Assembly (NCBI GenBank): GCA_902728285.1
Contig: CACVBU010000402.1
Span: 603,930 to 667,929 of the forward strand
Reading direction: 5' to 3'
Length of the DNA: 64,000 nucleotides
DNA from: Clytia hemisphaerica
Taxonomy: Eukaryota > Cnidaria > Hydrozoa > Leptothecata > Clytiidae
Translations under genes and position numbers: made by a program
Part shown: positions 1 to 26,056 of the stretch, piece by piece
Position numbering within the stretch: the first letter of the stretch is position 1
How the letters are laid out: the number at the start of each line of letters is the position of its first letter
Notes under the pieces: generated by a model
The model's database searches: none
Told to the model about the DNA's origin: nothing
Seen by the model: only the letters and a program-made list of their open reading frames with translations

Positions 1-79
1 CCCTATTACCCCCTCCCCCTGGAACTAGAAAACATGACTTCTTAAAATTTAACTAATGTATGGTTTAACCAATGTATTA

Positions 80-523
80 CATAGTGTCCTAGTAGGTTAG
101 TTTCCCCCCTAGAAAATGGAAAAAAATCCCTCTCCCCCCCTGAGATTTGAAAAAAAATTTCCCCCTCCTAGAATTTTTTTTTCCAATTTTTGCTCTTGAT
201 GATTCTATTCACGTTATCTCTGTTATATATACAATGAAAAATTGAAAAAAAAGTTTCCACAAAGTGAAATGAAAAATTAAAAATGAACTGCTAGTGAAAG
301 ATAACTTCTAATCAATTCATTTACAAAGCGATAGGCCACACCAGAAAGATGCAAACTAGCTGGTGTCTTTTTCTAATATTTTTTTCTCCCCCCCCCTAGA
401 CTTTTTGGGGCCATTTTTTCTCCCCCCCCCTAGATTTTTGAAAACCATTTTGCCCCCCCCCTTTTCCTATTTTCTGAAAAAAAAATTCCCCACCTTTTAA
501 AAGGGGGGGGGGAGGACACTGTG
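80..523. mobile_element. Small C/G-run-rich DNA element with inverted ends
   Basis: The ends are inverted: CATAGTGTCCT on the left and AGGACACTGTG on the right. Both sides are flanked by TATTA (75-79 and 524-528), a plausible 5-bp target duplication. A TA-only duplication is the alternative. The interior is made of repeated C-run blocks followed by CTAGA and T-runs, with no coding potential. It lies in the intron at the left edge, downstream of the last visible NME9-like exon. The superfamily is unknown. Confidence 0.5.
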
Positions 524-640
524 TATTAATTTTCCTAAATTTTGAAACTAACATTGTTATTGATACTGGTATCGGATATACTTAGCTTAACTTGAATTCC
601 TAAAAGCTTTATTCAGTCAACAAGGAAATGAGTGACCAAC

Positions 641-3600
641 CTCTTCTATGATGCTATCCACAAGACCAGCTTGAACTGCATCTGGTTTGATCAATGCCAC
701 TGCCACTTGTTTTGGTATTTGAACTAAACAAGAATTTCATAAAAAGGTTGTGCTAAGATAAGACAGGATAAAGTAACATATCGACCTTTTATAAATTTGA
801 GCAAGGTTAAAGTATCACATAGTTTTTTTTTATAATAAATTAATAAATCGAAGTGGGTCACGCAATTCTTTAAAAGATTTTTGAGTTTTGAGCCTCAGAA
901 TATTCTAAAATGAATATAAAGACTGATTTATATTGTACAGTAGTTCAAAAATGGAAAACTAAAAATTTCTAACTGAAGGAAAAATGGACAAAATTTTTAA
1001 GACTTATAATTGTAAAAAAAAAAAGGAATAGAAATAGGAAAATTTAGTAAATTGATATCTTTCAAAGGGCTCTTATAAAAAAGAGTCAATCCTTTTTTAT
1101 ACCTTGAGAATTTTTATTTTTCATCTGAGGATTGTTTGAATAAGACATGAAACTGTCAGTATTGATAAAATAATTCTCACTGCCTCAGTTATCATACCTT
1201 GAGGATATAAATTCTATTGTCAATGACAAAAGGTTGATGGCGTTCATATAAAGAACCCCCCTCAGCAGTTTGCGTGATAGCGTCATCAGGGACTGAATCA
1301 TTTAGTTATGACATTAGCTGTTATCATTTTAAATATTAGTAAATTATTGTTGATCATTATCATAAGTAAATAAATATGATTAGTTTGTTAAAATTTGGTT
1401 ATTTTTTAATTGTATATTTTTACCTTCTGCTAATGTCGAGGTCCTTGATTTTACTAGAGAAATAAAATTGAATCGTTTAATGAAAACATTTAAAATAAGG
1501 TTTAGTTCATAGCAGACTCATGCACTTGACTTGTCATTAATCTGTCAACTTTGCTGAAATTATATTCTTTCACAATCTTTAGCTGCCTTTAACTGTAGTT
1601 TTATTGCTGTTAGGATACGAATCTTCCTGAATTAGAATTCAAAAAAAAGGGAACAAAATAACTGTAAAATAAATAGAAAACATAAACTAATTGATTCTGC
1701 AGTCTTAATTCTGAACAAACCTTCGTTGTCTAACGGTGGTAATTTGCCTATCTTTCTAGACATCTTCCTTGCTAAAATAGAAAATAAAGATACAGTTTAA
1801 ATAGCTACAAGACTTTGGTTTTCACTACTTAAACTACACACCCCTTGATTTATGACCCTTCTAGAATTGAAAAATATGGACCATTGATATGGACAGTACT
1901 CCCTAAAAATACAGTGTAGAGACTTTTTCTTGGGTATAGGCTAAAACCTTTTTCATAAAATCACAAATATTTCTCAGCATAGTTAGCTAGAATTATGTTA
2001 TTTGGATAGCTTGAGTGTCCTTAAACTGTTAAGAAATTAATGATAGTACAAGACAACAGATACAAACAGAATCCATGAAATTCTTACCTAATTCTTCATC
2101 CTCCTCTATTACTTCACTTTCTTCATCTTGTTTTTCATCCTCATGATACCCACCAAGTGCTTTGTCAACAAACTAGACAAAGAAAAAAGTGTTTTACATA
2201 ATAATATGACTGCAATGACCTGCACTGCTACTGTGCCCCCTAGTAGAAATAATATTTCAGGTACCCACCCTCCCCTACACAAGCTTGCCTAAATTATAGT
2301 CCGACGCTGAATTGGCTTTTATTACTTTTCAAAAAAATTACAATAAAATGGCGAGAAATTTTACAACCATGAGATGAATCGAAAGACACTTACAACAGTG
2401 CGTTCAGCTTTCCCATCTAAAATATCATGCTCTTTTTTCAACTGAGTAAGTATGTAATTGTTCAATACAGGACCATTACAGCCACGGATAACATTTATTA
2501 GTTTCCCATCCTAAAAAATAAAATAAGTGGTTAAAGAAAAGTATTTCATATCAAAGGGAATTTGAAATCTACTCAACCAATTAGCATAGACTTTTCAGAC
2601 TTTGCAGAATTTTACACTTTGCCTCGAGACAAAAATTTCTCTGAGATTGAAGAACTTAAATCATTGCATAATTGTCATTTCATAAAATGGGATTTTCAGT
2701 TTATTTGATAGGGTGATACATCACTTTAATATGTTACAGTTTTAGATGAGCTTTACAACCAAGATGTTCAGCGCAATTATATCTATATTCAAGTTAGTGA
2801 TCAGTAGCTTTGTTGTGAATTTTTAGTTTGTCAGAATTAAATAAGGATACAAAAATTATAATTAAAAGTTATTCAAAAACTAAATAATCTTACCCCATAA
2901 AACAAAAAAGTGGGTTCACTTTTACCCCTATAACTTTCCAATTCTTGGATCCCATCTGTTTCAGCCTAGAACATGAAAAACAAGAAAAGAAACGAGTTAC
3001 TTATCAAGGTTTTGTATAAACCTCTCATGAGAAATCAAGTCCCCAATAAGCTCAAGCAGGTATCAACTATTGTAAGATATTTTAGACAAACCTTACCAAA
3101 ACCAAAATATCTGATTTAAGATTTGTATAGAATACAAAGGCATCTTAGATTAGAACCAATTTCTTATTCCATTTAACAATGGCTGTGTAACAGAAAAGGA
3201 TCATCGTACCGCTGCAAAATGTAAAAGATCATCTCCTGTCTCATTCTTTATTCTTCTAAACGTGTTGACAATTGCAGTGCAGGGTCCACACCAAGCAGCA
3301 TACACATCAACCACTCAAAAAGTAAAAATAAAATTACTGAAAACATGTAAAATCTAAAGTTTTTTCTTGTCAGTTCTTTTTAATTTCAGGGTCATGGCTC
3401 CTGCCTCTACTATGCAGAGAAAAACCTTATATGTATACATTTGTTGTGATTAAATAAATATCTCTATAATTAGGGAATCTGTTTTTTACTCAGGCCTTCA
3501 TCCGTTTTGTTAAGGTCTTAGGAAAAAAATTCACAATAAAAATCACATGTTGCCTTTAAAGAGTGCTAAAACAACATTTTATCAAAGAGGCTAATTGGAG

Positions 3601-6600
3601 GCTAATCCTCCTTTATATACATATATTATTTATCGTATTATATTTCACATAAGATTTACCCATCAGTCCTTGTGTGTCCAACATTTTTTGCCATTCTTCA
3701 TCAGTTTTAACATCAGCCTGAAGTTTCAAAAGAATTTTGGATTTCATTAAAAAATTCCTACCTTATTACACTTATGTAACTACTCAAGTTATTAATGCAA
3801 AATGGTTTAAATCACATTAATTTTACAACCGTTAAACAAAATTTGAACCAAAAAAGCCAACACCTTAGCAATGGGGTTCTTGCCCAAAGTTGCCCATAAG
3901 GATTTGTACAAATTGTTCTGTACTGTCTACATAAACACGACAAAACAGTGGGCTGTTTATTTTTAGTCTGACAGATCTCATTTTTTCATCAATCATTTGT
4001 GTTATTATTATCATCACTGATCATCAAGTTATAAATCAAAATCTCAAAGAATGAAAAATTTTTCTACCATCCAACAAATGACCACCTAATTTATTTTTTT
4101 AACAGGGATCAAATCAAAAGTTAGCTGTGGCACACAAAATTTAGATGGCACATGAAAATTCAGAGGAAAAATGGACAGTCTAAATTTTGTGAGGGACAGG
4201 TGGAAAAAGTAGCAAATGTAGGCTCCTGCGTTGAAAAAATAGGGATTGTGGGAGCGCAGGACACGTCATTTATTTGGCAGTTCCAGAAAAAAATATTACC
4301 TCTCTGTGGTCGACAGTGTTTTTAGGAATATTTTTTCACTTTCATTTTTTCAGTCTTGAGAAATTTTGAAAAAAGTCACGGAAAGTGCAAAATTTTACTC
4401 ATTGTTTGGTCATCTGTATATCGGAAAACCATAAAATCTGCTCTATTTCCTTTTACTTAAAAATTCTTGAATGTTTTAGGGAAATCTTGAACCGTCAACT
4501 GCTTTAACTTGGGACTATCTGACAAAACATGGGAGGGCAATTCTGCCACCATTTCACTGAACCTCCAAAAACATTTGATTTGACTTAATGAACAGCGTAT
4601 TAAAAAATACACGATTTCTCTTTCCCACTGAGTAGGCTTTTAAATCGAAATATGAAAAATTCCATAGTGGAACACGATGGAGCATTTGACGTCACTTGTG
4701 CGGCAAGTTACACACTCGTTATTTGTTTATCCATTGGGCAATAGGCAGTTAAGCGACAGGTGTTCTCTAATGCTCCAATTGGCGTCCGGTCATTTTAAAT
4801 GGAAACAAAATACCATGAAGGCGGGTAACTTGCATCAGTGGAGGCTAACATGCAAAGCCCTCAAATGAATGACCTGGCTGGTCCTTAAAATAATACAAAG
4901 TTAAATCAAAACAAAAATGGTAGAGTAGAGCTGCGACCGGAGCTGCGCAGTTCATTTGTTCTGAAATTTTGCTTCTTTGATTGGTCAGTCATTTGAGGGC
5001 TATGCATGTTAGCCTCCACTGATGCAAGTTAGCGACTTCCATTCACGGTAGTTAATTGACGCGCTATCAGTGAAAGTTATCGTGACATGTTATGACAGAA
5101 GGTATGATTAATCTTGGTGGAGTTAAACAAACAAATTTGTTGTCAAAGAGATTTAACAGTAGGTGAAAATAAAAGCCTGTTATCAACAGTCCCTGTTTCG
5201 ACTAATCGTCCCAAGTTAGAGCAGTTGACGGAAGTTTCTTTTTGTATGTGTGCAAAAATGCAAAAACAGAAAAAGAAAGAAGATGAACAATTTTACAACA
5301 AACTGACTGAAAAAAAAAATGTACCTGTAGCTCCTTTTTATGATCTCCTTTCTTGAGTACCATATCTTATATTAAGCAATTAATTTCCAAAGAAATAAAA
5401 TTCAAGTTTTGCTGTTCGCAGGACTTTCTCGTTCCCGAGCACACGTTCAAAAATGATCACGCAGCTCATGTCTACCATTTTTAAAAAAGAATGATTTTGG
5501 TTTCTAATTTCCCCGGCAACATGTAAACACAGAGCTTTAAAGAAATTTATTTTGTAAGCACAAAGGTATTGAAAACATGCGATCGCCGAGGGTATGTCCA
5601 AGCCAAAGTTCGAAAATCGACCCTTTGAGAGAATGAATTTCAAAAGAAAAATTCCTTTGAAAGACTATTTTCAGCTGAAAATTACCAGATTTTATAACCC
5701 TTTGAGGGCGTTTGAGGGTGTTTGATAGAGGAGCCCCATTGAGTTTCAAGCCCGAAGGGCTAGAGGTCAATCTCTAACCTTTCTCAGGCAAGAAAAATTG
5801 AAGCCTTAAAATATGCGCCGTATTTTTGATGACGGATTGAATCTAGCAATTCCTTTGTCTTCGAGTGATATATTTTTCGAAATTAAGCGGTAAATTTTAG
5901 TTTCAATCTGTCATTTGTGTAAAAACCAGGCGGGTCGCTCAAGGCCGCGCAACTTTGGTAGGATTTGTTGGCTTCAAATCCTACCAAAGAGATTGACCTC
6001 TAGCCTTCGGCTTGAAACTCAATGAGGAGCCCCCCCCTCCCCAGCGGACCCAAAATTCACGCCATCATGCCAATTTTTTTCGATTTCACGCCATTACGCC
6101 TAGAAAATTTAGTTTTCACGCTCATATTCTCTGGATAAGTTCAGTTTTAGACCACGTTTAGACCGCCATTGGTATGGATAAAATGCCGTTATATAAACTT
6201 TTAATTTTTGCCCACAAATAGGTGTGTGTTTGGTCGTCAATCAGTTCTTTGGCATTCTCATACACGTAAGTCAAGATTATATCATTTTTTCTATCGGAAA
6301 CACCCGAAAGATTTTGAAGGAATTTGACCTCTATTTTTGGATTTTTAGCAATACATTTTAGCAATACACAGTTTTTTAGGTTGTTTCCAATAGGAAAAAT
6401 GACGTAATATTGACTTATACATATCAAAAATTGTTTGACAACTGGTGGGTCACATCAAAGTGCCCTGATTTGATGGCTGAGACGTATATTTGAGTAAATT
6501 GACAAAGCCCACCATGGTTGAAAATTTTTGAATTTTGAAGGGTTCAAAGTGCTATTTTAGGACCCCTTTCAATTCAATTTGAAAAATAATTCATGTAAAA

Positions 6601-8818
6601 ATAATGGAAATCTTTTAAAAGTACAAGTGGCTTTTTTTGGTAAAAACATGAGGGGCCATGCCCCTGGTCTCCGGTTGACGGGACCAATGGGCATTAATTG
6701 TAAATTAGCATGAATAGTTTTCAAAAGGGGAACGAGGAGGCGCAACCATGGTTTGTGCCGACGGAAGAAATTTTCAATTTAATATGGCTACAATCGCCCT
6801 CATTTACTCTTTTTTCCAAAATATGGTTTAAACATCACATGATTTCTTCTGATTTCTTTGATCAATACCAATTTGCTCTAAATTTCACCTCATAATAAAC
6901 CTGTTGCTTCTTGGTATATTTTTCTGAAATAAGGTAAAAATAAGAAACAATCATCAATAACAGATTTGCAATCCCTTATTCTCAAATAAAAACATTGCTT
7001 CATACTGCTTTTACCTTCCAAAAACAACTAAAATCTGGCGGAGGACTGTTTTACAGTCTGCCTAAGCAAAAGCATAATACCATATACTACCGGGCCACTT
7101 AATCGCGCCATCAAGTCTATCAAAAAAAAGCTTTCAGTGGACCCCGGGCTAATAGCATTCGGCTTTATTTTGAAGACAAGCTGGCAACTGCTAAAGACAA
7201 TTGGAAGTAACAAGGATAAATGCCAGATGAATAATGTTTGCACCATTTCTTTTATGTTTTAGAATGAGATCTGTAGGAGGTCCCTCCCATTGAGTTTCAA
7301 GCCCGAAGGGCTAGAGGTCAATCTCTTTGGTAGGATTTGAAGCCAACAAATCCTACCAAAGTTGCGCAGCCTTGAGCGACCCGCCTGGTTTTTACACAAA
7401 TGACAGATTGAAACTAAAATTTACCGCTTAATTTCGAAAAATATATCACTCGAAAACAAAGGAATTGCTAGATTCAATCCGTCATCAAAAATACGGCGCA
7501 TATTTTAAGGCTTCAATTTTTCTTGCCTGAGAAAGGTTAGAGATTGACCTCTAGCCCTTCGGGCTTGAAACTCAATGGTCCCACCATAGTTGGGGCCGAC
7601 CAAGAAAATTTTGAAATTTAATCTCTCTAAATTGGCTAAAGTGGTCATAGAATTACGATTCAAGTAATAATTATAATTTTCACGATCACGCTGAACTGCA
7701 AATTTCACGCCATCACGCCTAAAAAACTCGATTTCACTATCACGCCAGCACTTCATTTTCACGCCATCACGCCGTTTTTTTCAAAATTTCACGCCATCAC
7801 GCCACGAAAAACCCTCCATCACACCATCACGCCAACCGCTGGGGGCGTCATAGAGAAACCAGAAGCGACAAAATCCCAAGGAAATAAAAAAGTTCTCCCA
7901 AAAAATTCTCCGTCTTTGATTTTTGTTTCTCCATGAAATTTATATAAACACTGGATAAACATCAACGAGCTAGATTTTCATCTCCGTCTTTGCTTTGACG
8001 ACTCAAGTTCTATCTCTGTCTGCAGTAGTGCCATTTTGTCCAATCTCCTTCCCTCATTAGAATATCTTTCGTAGCACACTTTGATTGGATTTTTTATTAT
8101 AAAGCAATCGTGCAGTACCCAAATGAGACTGCTAAGCTTTCCTCCAAGAGTCTGCTAATTGAGTGTTGGCCTTCTTTTAAAAATGAAATTGTCCACTAAC
8201 CAGAGGTGTCCACCTTTTATAGTTTTAATCAGAGGTTTTTACTGTAGTTGCTTATTATGTGGTGTCCTATCAAGTTTCGTATCATTATTTTCTAATGTTG
8301 GATGAAAAACTAAAAACCTTTAAACTCCCTTTTAACTTTCGAATGTTAAGATCCATAAAGATTCTTTGATCTTGGCTATTTTTTTCAGGGGGAGACGAGG
8401 AGGTCCCACCAAGTCTATGAGAAGTGGATGTATTATAACATATAACCATGATATGACATACATACAAGATTATGGTGCTCTGAATTACCTTTTCATAAAC
8501 GGTATATTATTTGACAAAGAGACCATCATACCCATTAGTCCGCCCGACCTGTGCACGATTTTATTTTTTTTATAGAACAAAAGTTTAAAGTTTCAAACAT
8601 TTTAGTTTTCATACAGTGCACAGAAAAACTTTGACTCAACCAACATGTAAAATTCTCTTATTTTCTCCTTTATAGTGATAATATTTCAACCTGTAAGAAT
8701 GACAACGACTCAATAAATTTTGACCTTACAGACAAACCATTCTGACTAATTATTTAAGATTCAACAAGGTAAATGAACGTACCTGTATTGCAACAGCTTG
8801 TCCTCTTTTGCCAGCCAT
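641..8818 (-). CDS. Thioredoxin + NDP-kinase fusion protein, NME9/TXNDC6-like (5' part, 8 exons)
   Basis: Exons on the minus strand in coding order: 8783-8818, 3660-3717, 3210-3313, 2894-2965, 2394-2510, 2088-2172, 1721-1771, 641-723. All have AG/GT borders and the phases join without a stop, giving 202 residues before the window ends. The start is the ATG at 8818 (MAGKRGQAVAIQ). Residues 13-130 form a thioredoxin domain with the intact redox motif WCGPC at 39-43 and the later cis-Pro region SEPTFLFYG. An acidic linker (about 131-160) follows, then VAVALIKPDAVQAGL at about 182-195, the opening of a nucleoside diphosphate kinase domain. The order Trx-NDK matches NME8/NME9 and the outer-dynein-arm intermediate chain of sea urchins, so a role in cilia or flagella is expected from the family. 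The NDK catalytic His lies beyond the edge and is unseen. Intron 1 is 5 kb and full of transposons. Confidence 0.9.
4288..5240 (+). repeat. Dispersed repeat, copy 1
   Basis: Stretches of this segment reappear in the same order at 22930-23625. Shared stretches include TTTCACTGAACCTCCAAA, TAGGCTTTTAAATC, TAGTGGAACA and GTCAAAGAGATTTAACAGTA. Copy 1 has about 430 extra bases (roughly 4680-5110) that copy 2 lacks. No terminal repeats or target duplication were found, so the class is unknown. The short open frames inside it are probably chance. Confidence 0.7.
5738..6023 (+). mobile_element. MITE copy A (10-bp TSD, about 38-bp inverted ends)
   Basis: The 286-bp element starts ATTGAGTTTCAAGC and ends with the near inverse, GGCTTGAAACTCAAT being the full-length form. 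It is flanked by perfect 10-bp duplications GAGGAGCCCC at 5728-5737 and 6024-6033. Its interior is the inverse orientation of copy B at 7289-7576. A 9-11 bp duplication with long inverted ends points to the Mutator/MULE group. It sits inside the left terminus of the hAT-like element, so it inserted later. No coding capacity. Confidence 0.85.
7289..7576 (-). mobile_element. MITE copy B of the same family
   Basis: This 288-bp element has clean ends ATTGAGTTTCAAGCCCGAAG and its inverse. It is flanked by GGTCCCTCCC (7279-7288) and GGTCCCACCA (7577-7586), which match at 8 of 10 bases. The interior matches copy A almost base for base in opposite orientation. Internal palindrome: TTTGGTAGGATTTG against CAAATCCTACCAAA. 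The less perfect duplication suggests an insertion older than copy A. Confidence 0.85.
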
Positions 8819-10077
8819 TTTTGTATATGTTGATGATTGAAATGAAGATGAAAGATGAAATTTTAAAAAAAGTGTCTTGAAATGAAAATGACAGAATAAA
8901 TTATGCGACTCTTTCACCAAATGGATGATTCGAAAATCGAATGTTTACAAAAACATTCGAATTATGAAGCGCGGGAAACATTGCAATGTCTTCTTTGAAT
9001 GAAAATAAATTCTAGGTGAAAAAAGGCTGGCCCTGGCTGGCCGGTCAAAATGAGGTATTTAAATTTAGTTTTTACTTAAACAAATATTGGAGGACATGGG
9101 GTGCTAGGTTTGCAAGCTGAGGGGTATGTCCGAGTCAAAACTTTCGAAAATCGACCCTTTTGATCGTCTACCCTTTTAGTTGAGAGACTAAACTAAAAAA
9201 AGACGAATTCACATCCTTAATCGGTATGGAAACTGGTCTAACTGAAACCAGCTGTAGATGTGGAAGGAAGGCGAACAAGAATGAGGATTCGACAACTGTT
9301 CATGCTTCAGGCATGAGAGGAATCGAGTGTAATGTAAACACCCCCTTCTCTCAGACCCGGTGGGATTTTTCAGCCAGGAAAAACAACGAATCATAAAAGT
9401 CGACGAGAATTGATATTCCAATGTTATTTATGGCTGGAGATTTGATTCTTTTATTTTAAAGTCAGAAAATTCAGTGGGGTGATATATTGGCCAATTTTTC
9501 CATTGCGAAGGGGTCCCAGTGGGTCTGTGAGAAGGAAGTGTATGTCGTTTTTGTAAAAGATGTCAAAATGGGAGACATGAAAACTTTCTCATCTAAAAGA
9601 AGAGTAAAGTATTTAATTTAACTGAGTCTTAGTCAAATGTCCACTTCAACGCCCAACCGGAAAGCTTGCAGTTACTTTTTCGTAATTTTTGTGAATTTTA
9701 AGTTTGAATTTTCATTTTCTACCTGACTAAGAGGTAAAACAATTTTAGTTGACAAAAGAGAATATAGAAATACAATTGCAAATTAATCGAAAAGTGTATT
9801 TGAATACTGGAGTAAATAATGTATTGTCAACTTTTTCAAACCACAAACTATTTTACACTTGTTAGTTTCAAAAGCATCCAAAATTAGTTACAAATTATCT
9901 CGAAATATACAATACAATAACAAAGAAAACAAAATAGATGATGCGCGACTTAAAATCCGAAATAAAAATTCTTAAATATGTTGTATAAAAATGAAAAATA
10001 CTTCTTAAATAAAAGGTATTTTATGTACAATAACAGCAGTATTTCTACAAACTAATAAATATATGGTAAAGGGAATG
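8819..10077. other. Spacer between the NME9-like and kinase genes
   Basis: This is upstream sequence of the NME9-like gene and downstream sequence of the kinase gene, both on the minus strand. I see no exon. It holds short pieces of dispersed repeats: 9121-9165 matches 5589-5630, and GGTCCCA...GTCT.TGAGAAG occurs near 8402 and 9511. The NME9-like promoter must lie just above 8818, but no core motif could be assigned. Confidence 0.5.
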
Positions 10078-10673
10078 CAGTGTGTCCGAAAAAAAACGGA
10101 ACAAGAAATAATTCAAATCAAACCATAAATTTTCATTTTTACAATCCCTTGGACACTCAAAGATATTCATGCGCTGGTTATTATGACATCCAGTCAAAGA
10201 GACATAATAAGATTCTACTATTGTCTGGATGTTCCACTTTTTTCGGTAGACATACTGTATTATTTAATTTAACTAAAAACAGAATATATGATACTTATTT
10301 TATGAAGTAGTCTCGCCAAGGTTCTTGACAAGGTCAAATAATTACAGAAATGCACATCAATGCCAAACTGGGAGTAATCTCTAGTATGGACATGCGATAG
10401 GAGAGCAAATAACATGTGTGTCGCAGAAAGAGGACAAATTTTTCGTAAAATCCTCATTATTTATGCCAAATTTTATGCTTGTATTAGCAAGCTATACAAG
10501 TGTCCTTGATATTAGTTAATATTCAATTTCGAAAACTTATTCAATCATCTTTGGAATTGAATTATATTGATTGAACAGAGAATTGTAATCTCATTTCATT
10601 ATTCTAAGCCCAGTTTGGATAGTGAGGATTTTACTTCATATAGAACTTTGCCTGCTTTATTTGGGACACACTG
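10078..10673. mobile_element. Tc1/mariner-like non-autonomous element
   Basis: The left end is CAGTGTGTCCGAAAAAAA and the right end is the inverse of CAGTGTGTCCCAAATAAA. It is followed by TA at 10674-10675 and preceded by TG, which would be a decayed TA. Ends beginning CAGTG with a TA target fit Tc1/mariner. The 596-bp interior has no transposase. It begins only 89 bp past the kinase stop codon, probably within the kinase 3' untranslated region. Confidence 0.65.
10656..10661 (-). terminator. Possible polyadenylation signal of the kinase gene
   Basis: AATAAA on the minus strand lies about 100 bp downstream of the kinase stop codon. It lies inside the terminal repeat of the Tc1-like element (CCCAAATAAAGC). 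Use of this signal is inferred from position only. Confidence 0.4.
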
Positions 10674-10761
10674 TACGATTCATAAATTCAATTGATCAGT
10701 TCACTTTACAGCATAACCATTTTGGCTTCTATAGTTCTTCTATCGTTAAGTTAGTCAATGA

Positions 10762-23970
<13,209 letters not shown>

Positions 23971-24216
23971 TTCTAAAATTTTTTAAATCACTTTCGATTA
24001 AAACGTGTTTATGTTTTGATCAGATTTTTTGTTTTGATTTTCTCAGCGTTTGATTGGCCAGATTAATTGCTCACGTGCTCACAGAGTGCTTTGTGCACCA
24101 TTGATGACATCATAAATATTATTCCACCAATCAGGCTTTGTTTTTTAAAGCCTGGCTTACCTTACAAGTTTTTTTCCCCGGAAATTTCCCAAAGACTTGA
24201 GTGATATGATAATATA

Positions 24217-24545
24217 CGAGTTGCGAGTTACGAGTTACGAGTTACGAGTTGCATTTAGAACCACGAGTTGCGAGTTACTTTTTACGAGTTACGAGTTACG
24301 AGTTGCATTTTAACAAAATAAAATCGCGAGTTACGAGTTATGAGTTGCATTTTAACTCACAAAATTCGCGAGTTGCAAATTGAAAGTGCGAGTTGCAAAT
24401 AAAAAGTGCGAGTTGCAAATAAAAAGTGCGAGTTGCAAATTAAAAGTGCGAGTTGCATATTAAAAGTGCGAGTTGCAAATTAAAAGTGCGAGTTGCATAT
24501 TAAAAGTGCGAGTTGCAAATTAAAAGTGTGTGTTACAAATCGAAA
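24217..24545 (+). repeat. GAGTTRC short tandem array, forward copy
   Basis: The outer part is built of CGAGTTRCGAGTTAC units broken by TTTAGAACCACGAG and ATTTTAACAAAATAAAATCG. The inner part is about eight units of GCGAGTTGCAAATTAAAAGT (20 bp). The same parts in the same order form the inverted array at 26057-26398. No clear target duplication was found for this copy. Confidence 0.85.
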
Positions 24546-26056
24546 AGTCAGTAAGAGTGAAAATTGATAAAAGGAAGGATATTTTTTAAATGATTAAATT
24601 ATTATTGCTGCTCACTATTATACATAAGAAGAGCAAATATTTGGTGGATAAAGAAAAAAATGTACAAAAAGTATTTACATTGCATGAGTGTAAAGAACTG
24701 TAGAGAAAAGTGCTCCCGGGCGGGGGTAATAGGTTTGGATGCGTTTTTACTAAAAAGGGTAACATGAGGTAGCGCGGGGTAAGGGGGTAACAAGGTAAAA
24801 GGCTGAGAATGCATGGCTCTAAGGGGTTGTTTCACCTACAGTAATCATAAGATCACATGCAAAACGTGTACAATCATGGTCGTAATATTTTAGAAAAAAG
24901 GGAAATTCCCACGAATTTTCAAAACTAAAAACGATTTGGAAGTGCTCTAAGTTAGGTTGGAAGGATAGAGTTTTAACTCGAGTTCTAACGCTAGATTTAA
25001 GACTTTAGGATCTGAGGATCCAAAAGTTCAAAAATGGTCCAATACGGCTCAGAATATAGCCTGGAAATCTATAAACCCATGCCAAATTGAAATATCCGAT
25101 TAAATTTAAGAGATGGCCCAAAATCTCGCCTGAACTCCAAATTTTGAGAAACAAGGAAATAAGCTAAATTCTCAATAGATTTTTAACATGATTGTAGAAC
25201 AGCCATTTGAAAGCTATTGAAGCTTGAATAGGTTGTCGATTTCTATCCTTTTGTGTTATCAGCATCAAATTTATAAGTGACAAAACCCCAAATCAGTCCT
25301 TCGTAGAGTGCCTTTTTCGAAAAATTTGGGGAAAAAGTTGAAAGTTTTAGAAAATTTTGGATTTTCAGTTCCAATCAGGGTCACTCTTTTCGCAAATTTC
25401 GGCAACATTTTTGAAAAAACGAGTCCCATGTAGAGTCATATTTTGGAACCTCAGCGGAGCATCCCCGTCGGTCGGAAGGGTAGGACCCCCCCCCACCCCC
25501 GGGACAAAACCTTTGTTTGCTGGGATTGCCTAAAGAAACTTTATATTTGACCATCAGATCATTATTTCATAAAAGTAAGTGATTTTATCAACATAAGGAC
25601 AATAGAATAATTGATTAGAATTGTATCTCTAAAACTGCCCTTCCCAAAGTTTGCCTCTTGACAATATTTATCTATTTATATCAAAGGCATCTCATTCTGT
25701 ACAATTAAAATATTTGGTGTAATAAAGCTTGCAGGTATCACACTTAAGTAGCCTGTCAATAATTTTATCAAAAAGTGTCACTTTGTCTTGAAAATGACAG
25801 GTAACGTCCACGTTATTAAAAGTAACATTAAAGATGTTTCTCGATAGGAAGAAACACGCGCATTTCTTTTCAAAACTTAAAGTTATGTAATGCTCTGTTT
25901 TGTTTTTATACAAAAATGAGCGAAAAAATGTGTGATTTGAGTGGTTTCACAACTTTAATCACAAAACGTAAACAGTTTGGCTGAGTTTTCCATGCTTTGC
26001 TTTGGGTTTAGCTTTTTTTGTGCTGTTATTATTTAAGATAACAATCTCAGACTTGA

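Larger units (their letters stand above)
5731..7847. mobile_element. Non-autonomous hAT-like element with TTCACGCC arrays
   Basis: The inner ends match as CCCCAGCGG (near 6040) and CCGCTGGGG (near 7836-7844). The flanks TGATAGAG (5723-5730) and TCATAGAG (7848-7855) agree at 7 of 8 bases, an 8-bp target duplication typical of hAT. Next to both ends lie short arrays of TTCACGCCATCACGCC-like units (about 6055-6120 and 7680-7830). Its right end, read inward, resembles the left end of the element at 40579 (CCCCCAG.GG.TGGCGTGA), so both belong to one family. No transposase was found. Confidence 0.65.
3718..8782. other. Intron 1 of the NME9-like gene
   Basis: No exon was found in this 5-kb intron. 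It holds a dispersed repeat (4288-5240), a hAT-like element (5731-7847) with two nested MITEs, and short low-complexity runs. A piece at 5589-5630 (GGTATGTCCAAGCCAAAG...) recurs at 9121-9165 upstream of the gene. ATG-led open frames here are short and overlap these repeats. Confidence 0.7.

Noticed and set aside
1-520. C-runs in the first 500 bases as a satellite or assembly artefact
   Set aside because: Inverted ends and TATTA flanks at 75-79 and 524-528 explain most of them as one small element. Assembly error in the runs cannot be excluded.
5380-5770. Overlapping minus-strand open frames of 77 and 87 codons
   Set aside because: They lie across a dispersed repeat piece and the start of MITE copy A. 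No domain, and no splice sites linking them to a gene.
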